This document shows positions 58,842 through 64,000 of a stretch of DNA of 64,000 bases, piece by piece. Position 1 is the first letter of the stretch, and each line of letters starts with the position of its first letter. The notes below the pieces were generated by a model that was not told the origin of the DNA, searched no databases, and saw nothing but the letters and a program-made list of their open reading frames with translations. Location of the stretch: contig JBEKOB010000005.1 of the NCBI GenBank assembly GCA_049522195.1, positions 21,508 through 85,507 on the forward strand, given 5' to 3'. This DNA comes from UBA9647 sp049522195. GTDB taxonomy: Bacteria; Bacteroidota; Ignavibacteria; UBA10030. The position numbers were made by a program, and so were the translations under genes.

Positions 58842-61214
58842 ATGCTTGTGTTGGGATTGATCGCAGCGAACATTGTTCGAGTTGCTCTTTTGGCCGCGCT
58901 TGCCGCGGCCTTTTTTTACTATCGCAGCGTCCGAAATCCGTCGGGAAATTTTCTCCCCTGGGCAAGGAATAGTTATCATCTCGCCACGATATCCCTGATT
59001 TCTTCTTCGGCGATCTTCCTGTATCTCATTATTACCCATCAGTTTCAGTACAAATACGTCTGGGAATACAGCTCGACCACGCTCCCGCTTCCGCTGCTGA
59101 TCTCGACATTCTATGCGGGACAGGAGGGGAGCTTCACGCTCTGGGCTCTCTACACGTCGGTGATCGGTCTGATTCTCATGCTTTATTCGTCGCGGAGGAA
59201 CTACGAAGGGGAGGCCATGTCGGTCTACTCCTTGATCCTCGCGTTCCTGATGCTGATGCTCGTTGTAAAGAACCCGTTTGCGTTCATCTGGGACAGCTTT
59301 CCGGCTGACCTCATCAAATCTGGACCGATTCCGGCAGGTCTGACAAACGTTGTGGTTCTGGATGCTGCAAAGAACATCTGGGCGCAATTCCCGAACGAAG
59401 GCCGTGGGCTCAACCCGCTGCTCCAAAACTACTGGATGGTCATCCATCCTCAGATCCTTTTCACAGGGTTTTCCTCGATGGCTGTTCCCTATACGCTTGC
59501 GGTGGCGGCCCTCTGGAAGCGCGATTACACCTCCTGGATTCGGGTGGCGACACCGTGGGCAGTGTTCGGCTCGATGGTGCTCGGCACCGGCATCATCATG
59601 GGCGGTTATTGGGCGTACGAGACACTTGGATGGGGTGGTTTCTGGGGTTGGGATCCCGTTGAGAATTCGTCCTTGATCCCCTGGCTTTTGTGTGTTGCCT
59701 CTATCCACACAGCATTGAACCAGAGAAAAAGCGGCGCCTTCGTCAAGACGAACTTTGTCTTCAGCCTCCTGACGTTTCTTATGGCGCTCTACAGCACCTT
59801 CTTGACGAGAAGCGGAGTCCTCGGCGATACGTCGGTTCATTCGTTCGTCGATCCCGGCATGTGGGTTTACTGGCTGTTACTGGGGTTCATTACGGTGTTC
59901 ACAGCGATCGGATTCGGAATATTCTTTTTGCGGATGCGTGAGATGCCGAAGGTGCCTGTCAAGCACTCGTATCTCTCCCGGGAATTTGCGCTCTTCCTGG
60001 GAGCATTTACTCTCAGTTTCGTGGCACTGTTCGTCGCTATCGGGACATCCTCGCCGCTCATCACTACGCTCCTGAAGGGGAAGGCTTCCGCAGTTGAGGT
60101 GGCCTACTATGTGAAGACCAACCTTCCTCTCGGCATCGTGATCTGTCTCCTCTCAGGCCTAGGTCAACTTCTCTGGTGGAAGCATTCGAACGCCGGCTCG
60201 TTCCTGAAGAGCATGCTGAAGCCGGCTGCGTTATCTCTTGCTGTGACGTTGATGGTTTTCTTCATGCTTGGTTCGGAAGATGCGCTTATACTCCTTTTCA
60301 CATTCTGTGCGGCATTTTCCCTGTTCTCGAATCTTCAGGTTGGCTACGGGGTGTTCATGGGGAATCCGAAATTCGTCGGAGGATCCATCGCCCACATTGG
60401 CATTGCCGTCATGTGCCTCGGATTCGTGACTTCGTCTCGGTATGACACAAAGGCAACCGTGTCGCTGGAGCGGGGGAAACCGGTCGAGACGCTCGGCTAT
60501 CGTCTGACATATCTCGGATACAAGGAGATTGATAGCGAGCGCTATGCGTTCAATGTTCAAGTAGAACATGGAAGCATCAAGAAGATTGTATCTCCCCTGA
60601 TGCGTTTTAACACACAGGAAAACTCGACGATTCGAAACCCCGATATCATCAACTTCATCAGCAGGGACTTCTACGTCTCGCCTGTGACCGTCCAAGAAGG
60701 TGGGCAGGCTCAGGAGGTTCCGCTCAGGTTGATGAAGGGGGCGACTGAGCGAATCAAGGGCTTGGAGATCGAGTTCCAGGGTTTTGATTTCAGTGGCGAT
60801 CAGCGCGCAGCGATGACGGATGGAAAAGAATTCTTCATCAACGCAAAGCTCCGGGTCGCAGATGGAAAGCAGAAAAAAGACGTAGAGTTGAAGATGAAGA
60901 GCGGACCGTCCGGAGCTGAGTTCATACCGACTCCATTTGTTACGTATGACGGACAGTCTTATGAGTTTACCATACGGCAGATGATGCCAAGTCAGGACGA
61001 TCCGGCAAAATCCGCAGTGGAAGTGAATGTGAAGCTCCCGGTGGATGACTCCACGCCGAAAAAGGAAGAGACGCTGGTCGTAGAGGCCAGTGTGAAGCCA
61101 ATGATAAACCTCGTCTGGGCTGGAACTATCACTCTCATCATTGGATTTTTGCTGACGATTGCCCGGAGGTTTGAGGAGGCCCGACGGCAGGGAGACAAGT
61201 GGGAGGGAGAATAA
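58842..61214 (+). CDS. ccmF: Cytochrome c heme lyase CcmF
   Basis: The 790-residue polytopic membrane protein has about 15 helices and the WWD motif WGWDPVENSSLIPWL, with GQEGSFTLW in an earlier loop and histidines near both. It joins heme from CcmE to apocytochrome c on the outer face of the membrane. The length is somewhat above that of E. coli CcmF (about 650), due to a C-terminal extra-membrane segment of about 200 residues (about 550-755) before the last helix. GGAGAAGG precedes ATG 58842. It ends the ccm operon and is followed by a palindrome and a terminator. Confidence 0.95.
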   Translation: MLVLGLIAANIVRVALLAALAAAFFYYRSVRNPSGNFLPWARNSYHLATISLISSSAIFLYLIITHQFQYKYVWEYSSTTLPLPLLISTFYAGQEGSFTLWALYTSVIGLILMLYSSRRNYEGEAMSVYSLILAFLMLMLVVKNPFAFIWDSFPADLIKSGPIPAGLTNVVVLDAAKNIWAQFPNEGRGLNPLLQNYWMVIHPQILFTGFSSMAVPYTLAVAALWKRDYTSWIRVATPWAVFGSMVLGTGIIMGGYWAYETLGWGGFWGWDPVENSSLIPWLLCVASIHTALNQRKSGAFVKTNFVFSLLTFLMALYSTFLTRSGVLGDTSVHSFVDPGMWVYWLLLGFITVFTAIGFGIFFLRMREMPKVPVKHSYLSREFALFLGAFTLSFVALFVAIGTSSPLITTLLKGKASAVEVAYYVKTNLPLGIVICLLSGLGQLLWWKHSNAGSFLKSMLKPAALSLAVTLMVFFMLGSEDALILLFTFCAAFSLFSNLQVGYGVFMGNPKFVGGSIAHIGIAVMCLGFVTSSRYDTKATVSLERGKPVETLGYRLTYLGYKEIDSERYAFNVQVEHGSIKKIVSPLMRFNTQENSTIRNPDIINFISRDFYVSPVTVQEGGQAQEVPLRLMKGATERIKGLEIEFQGFDFSGDQRAAMTDGKEFFINAKLRVADGKQKKDVELKMKSGPSGAEFIPTPFVTYDGQSYEFTIRQMMPSQDDPAKSAVEVNVKLPVDDSTPKKEETLVVEASVKPMINLVWAGTITLIIGFLLTIARRFEEARRQGDKWEGE

Positions 61215-61216
61215 GC

Positions 61217-61230
61217 CACTAATATTAGTG
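61217..61230. repeat. 14-base perfect palindrome
   Basis: CACTAATATTAGTG reads the same on both strands. It lies two bases after the ccmF stop and before the shared terminator, away from any promoter that I can place. Confidence 0.6.
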
Positions 61231-61241
61231 TGAGAACAAGA

Positions 61242-61274
61242 AAAGTCCCGCCGGGGAGAACCTGGCGGGACTTT
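61242..61274. terminator. Bidirectional terminator between ccmF and the metal-binding gene
   Basis: AAAGTCCCGCC (61242-61252) pairs with GGCGGGACTTT (61264-61274), a perfect 11-pair stem with A and T flanks on both sides, suited to both convergent genes. Confidence 0.9.
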
Positions 61275-61309
61275 CTGTTTTCAGTGAATCTGACGAACCT
61301 GCTACCGGC

Positions 61310-61678
61310 TTATTCTTTTGCGTCCGCTTTGCAGCACGCATCGAGTTTCTCGTATGCGGCCGGATCGCGCTTTGTGTTGTTCGCATCGTAACCGGCTTTT
61401 GCAATGGCTTTTTCGATCTTCGAGAGTGAGGTCTTTGTCGAAGCGTATGTGACGGTTGCGATCTTCATCTTGAGATCGATCTTTGTCGACTTGACTCCGT
61501 CGACCTTCTTCAAGGCCTTAGTAATTGTACTGATACATGAATTGCATACTATAGTCGGAACATTGATCATGGTCGTATCGATTTTCGTCGCGCTCGTTTT
61601 GACTTTCTGCTGCGGTTGAGCTGAGACGACTGCTAATATCAACAGCAATGCGATAAACAGCGACATCAGGCGCTTCAT
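61310..61678 (-). CDS. Periplasmic heavy-metal-associated (HMA) domain protein
   Basis: The 122-residue protein begins with a signal peptide (about residues 1-20) and has one HMA domain of about 65 residues with the metal-binding pair C45-C48 in TIVCNSCISTITKAL. The end has an extra Cys pair (LDACCKADAKE). It resembles MerP and CopZ-like periplasmic carriers for copper or mercury. It lies after the CPH-type ATPase on the minus strand but has its own promoter, whose -10 element is covered by an inverted repeat. Metal identity is inferred from the neighbour. Confidence 0.85.
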   Translation of the reverse strand: MKRLMSLFIALLLILAVVSAQPQQKVKTSATKIDTTMINVPTIVCNSCISTITKALKKVDGVKSTKIDLKMKIATVTYASTKTSLSKIEKAIAKAGYDANNTKRDPAAYEKLDACCKADAKE

Positions 61679-61714
61679 GAGCTCGTCTTTCTTCCAGTGG
61701 GAAATGTGTGGTTA

Positions 61715-61753
61715 ATCTTTATTAAAGATAGCGATAATCTACCGACAGTCCAA
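61715..61753 (-). promoter_or_regulatory. Promoter with inverted-repeat operator of the metal-binding gene
   Basis: On the minus strand TTGGAC (61753-61748), a 17-base spacer and TATCTT (61730-61725). The inverted repeat ATCTTTA-N1-TAAAGAT (61715-61729) covers the -10 box and the start region, as expected for a repressor site. Confidence 0.72.
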
Positions 61754-61862
61754 ACGTGGACGAACCTCTGAATGACCCGGGGGTGCCCGATGCCGCCGGG
61801 AGTGGGCTAGGCGTGAGTTGCAAGATCCATCAAATCGATAATTGTAGTAGTGAGGTCACGTA

Positions 61863-63962
61863 TTACACTCTCAATAATCTAGCGTTCACAGCGACAATCA
61901 CGGTGCTCAAGGACATCAACACGGCGCCCATAGCGGGACTTAGCAGGATGCCAAGGCTATACAGCACACCCGCAGCCAGCGGCATTGCTATTGCATTGTA
62001 GCCGGTTGCCCAAGCCAGATTCTGGACCATCTTTCGATAGGTGGCTTTCGCAAGGCTGATCATAGTGACGACATCTTGAGGATTGCTCCTGACGAGGATG
62101 ATGTCTGCAGTCTCAACAGCCACATCCGTTCCTGCGCCAATGGCAATACCAACATCAGCCTGTGCCAATGCCGGTGCATCGTTTATGCCATCGCCGGTCA
62201 TCGCAACGACGAGTCCTCTTGACTGGACTTCTTTGATCTTTGCTGCTTTTTCCTGTGGGAGAACTTCGGCAAAGTATTCATCCAAACCAAGTTCGTCAGA
62301 AACCCACTTGGCAACCTTCTGGTTGTCGCCTGTCAGCATCATTGATCGAATGCCCATCTTTTTGAGCAAAGCTATTGCCTTCTTCGATTCGGGTCGAATA
62401 ATATCGGCAAGCGCTACTGCGCCAGAGACCTTTCCCTCGATGAGCACAAAGACCACAGTTTTTCCTTGTTCATTGAGTTTCTCAATTCCCGCAGCGTTTG
62501 CCGTAATGTTGTTTTCACTAAGAAACCCCGGACTCACGATCTTCACCTGCTTCCCATTCACTTTACCCTCGGCCCCCTTGCCTGGAATTGCCTTGAACTC
62601 CTCAACTGGCATAAGCTCGCCCGCTGAGCGAACAATTCCCTGTGCAATCGGATGCTCGGAATTCGCTTCGACCGAGCCTGCATATCGGACAAGATCCTTC
62701 TCGTCATAGTCGGTGCTGAGCTTCAGAACATCCGTCACACCGAACTTGCCTTCGGTCAGCGTGCCCGTCTTGTCGAAGATAACTGCCTGAATGTTCCTTG
62801 CGATTTCGAATGCGGCGCGGTTGCGAATCAACAACCCTTGTTTCGCAGAGAGAGCTGTTGAGACGGCAACAACAAGTGGAATTGCCAGTCCGAGCGCATG
62901 AGGGCATGCGATCACCATGACTGTCACAGTCCTCTCGAGTGCAAAGGCAAAGCTCTGGTTCATGACGGCGAGCCAAACGACCAATGTGATTGCGCCGCCA
63001 GCAAGCGCGATGATAGTGAGCCATAGTGCTGCACGATTTGCGAGATCTTGTGTCCTGGATTTGCTCTGTTGCGCTTCTTTGACCAGATCGATCACCTGCG
63101 AAAGGAATGATTCCTTTCCAGTCCTCTTGACTTCGACAGTGAGGGACCCTTCACCGTTGATCGCTCCGCCGATGACCTTCGCACCGACTTTCTTGTCCAC
63201 GGGATTCGACTCGCCCGTCAGCATCGACTCATTGACGGATGAATCGCCGCCGACAACATCACCGTCCGCAGGGATCTTTTCTCCGGATTTCACGAGAACA
63301 CGGTCGCCTGCAATAAGCTCACCGAGAGGGATATCCTGCATAGTTCCATCCGGCATGGTCTTGTGAGCATCAGAAGGCATCAGCTTTGCCAGTTCCTCCA
63401 ATGCTCTTGACGCTCCGATCACTGATTTCATCTCAATCCAGTGACCCAGCAGCATGATATCAATGAGGGTCGCAGTCTCCCAGAAGAATATTTCCCCTTT
63501 AAGACCAAACACAACCAAGGCGCTGTAAACGTAGGCTGTGGAAATAGCAACCGCGATGAGAGTCATCATGCCGGGTCTTCGGGCAATCAACTCATCGACG
63601 AAGCCTTTTAGGAAAGGGTGACCGCCGTAGAAGAATATTAGAGAGGAAAAAGCAAAGAGCAGATAGACATCTCCGGGGAACCGGAGTGCATCGGCGAAAC
63701 CGGCCCAATGTTGCAGCATGGGAGACAGAAGCAGGATGGGAACAGTGATGACGAGCGATATCCAGAAGCGTTTTCTGAAGCCTTCCACGGAATGTCCTTC
63801 GTGGGCACCGTGGTGTTCTCCTTGGTGCGCGCCGAGCTCTCCGTGGCTCTGCGGCTCGTGCCCGGGCTGAGTGACCGGAGGCTCTTGATCATGCTTGTGG
63901 CTGTGAGCATCATGTTGTCCGTGCGTTCCTTCCCTCGGGACACTTTCGATACGCGCTTTCAC
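61863..63962 (-). CDS. Heavy-metal P-type ATPase with CPH motif, CopB-like
   Basis: The 699-residue P1B-type ATPase exports metal across the inner membrane. It has eight predicted helices, the phosphorylation motif DKTGTLTEG, the TGES loop, GDGINDAPAL in the hinge, and the membrane motif ACPHALGL: CPH, not CPC, which marks the P1B-3 group that exports Cu(II) or silver. The N-terminus has about a dozen histidines in the first 60 residues and no CxxC domain. The frame stays open upstream to base 64000 without a stop, and no ribosome binding site precedes the ATG at 63962, so the true start may be beyond the window. Confidence 0.9.
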   Translation of the reverse strand: MKARIESVPREGTHGQHDAHSHKHDQEPPVTQPGHEPQSHGELGAHQGEHHGAHEGHSVEGFRKRFWISLVITVPILLLSPMLQHWAGFADALRFPGDVYLLFAFSSLIFFYGGHPFLKGFVDELIARRPGMMTLIAVAISTAYVYSALVVFGLKGEIFFWETATLIDIMLLGHWIEMKSVIGASRALEELAKLMPSDAHKTMPDGTMQDIPLGELIAGDRVLVKSGEKIPADGDVVGGDSSVNESMLTGESNPVDKKVGAKVIGGAINGEGSLTVEVKRTGKESFLSQVIDLVKEAQQSKSRTQDLANRAALWLTIIALAGGAITLVVWLAVMNQSFAFALERTVTVMVIACPHALGLAIPLVVAVSTALSAKQGLLIRNRAAFEIARNIQAVIFDKTGTLTEGKFGVTDVLKLSTDYDEKDLVRYAGSVEANSEHPIAQGIVRSAGELMPVEEFKAIPGKGAEGKVNGKQVKIVSPGFLSENNITANAAGIEKLNEQGKTVVFVLIEGKVSGAVALADIIRPESKKAIALLKKMGIRSMMLTGDNQKVAKWVSDELGLDEYFAEVLPQEKAAKIKEVQSRGLVVAMTGDGINDAPALAQADVGIAIGAGTDVAVETADIILVRSNPQDVVTMISLAKATYRKMVQNLAWATGYNAIAMPLAAGVLYSLGILLSPAMGAVLMSLSTVIVAVNARLLRV

Positions 63963-64000
63963 ATAGGATTCAGTATTGGAATCGAATTTTGCTTTGTCGG

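Noticed and set aside
58785..59840. Open frame of 351 codons on the minus strand over ccmF
   Set aside because: It is the mirror of the CcmF helices; its composition is very rich in Arg, Glu, Asp and His, as typical of antisense frames over membrane genes.
61685..61862. Possible small gene or rho-independent terminator after the ATPase
   Set aside because: The short stems (e.g. CCCGG/CCGGG near 61778) lack a T-run on the minus strand, and no ORF with a start signal is present.
1..64000. CRISPR arrays, insertion sequences, phage genes or integration sites
   Set aside because: I saw no regularly spaced repeats, transposase or integrase motifs, or duplicated target sites; both tRNA genes are intact without a neighbouring integrase.

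Overview
The window reads as a continuous piece of bacterial chromosome of moderate GC content, densely coding, with short operons and many ATGA or TGATG overlaps. I place it in the FCB group, most likely on the Ignavibacteria/Chlorobi side. The reasons are a type IX secretion cargo protein and a PorW-like lipoprotein, a biopterin-type pterin operon like that of green sulfur bacteria, Fe-S type PurF, a split methylmalonyl-CoA mutase, and promoters of the ordinary sigma-70 type (TTGACA-N17-TATATT) rather than the Bacteroidetes TTTG/TAnnTTTG type. This placement is an inference from gene content. I see no phage, IS element, CRISPR array or integration scar.

Layout. 0-5.6 kb: end of pheT, a small coiled-coil gene, zapA, a structured RNA that resembles 6S RNA, rny, coaE, a class III aminotransferase and an outer-membrane barrel. 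5.7-18 kb: purF-pgsA-ftsY-epimerase-mutL, then a split methylmalonyl-CoA mutase whose two genes flank a prenyltransferase/DUF362 pair, an EamA transporter, a secreted protein and maf. 18-23.4 kb, minus strand: cold-shock protein, a family B DNA polymerase with a degenerate exonuclease site, slipin, NfeD and tRNA-Ser(GGA). 23.7-28.9 kb: tRNA-Ser(CGA), a PerR-like regulator, two peroxiredoxins, a PTPS/GTP cyclohydrolase/sepiapterin reductase-like operon, and a Spy-like protein on the other strand. 29-39.3 kb: PorW-like lipoprotein, pyrK-pyrD-folC, rho with its own promoter and a G-poor leader, and thiolase/3-hydroxyacyl-CoA dehydrogenase/acyl-CoA dehydrogenase. 39.5-46 kb: lemA-TPM and a second TPM gene separated by aroF and a kinase/two-receiver signalling cluster. 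46-56 kb: nitrilase, htpX, glutamate dehydrogenase, envelope genes (CapA-like, BamD) and two secreted proteins, one with a type IX sorting tail. 56-61 kb: ccmA-B-C-D-E-F. 61-64 kb, minus strand: a metal-binding periplasmic protein and a CPH-type P-type ATPase that may run past the window edge.

The points most worth a second look are the approximately 245-nt RNA between zapA and rny, the exonuclease-dead polymerase coupled to slipin/NfeD, the biopterin-type operon, the CcmE with a CxxxY motif in an operon without ccmG/ccmH, the receiver protein fused to a HisKA-like domain without its histidine, the rho leader, and the inverted repeat over the -10 element of the metal-binding gene. I did not find a whole system that I could call entirely new. 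The best candidates are the RNA and the polymerase locus.
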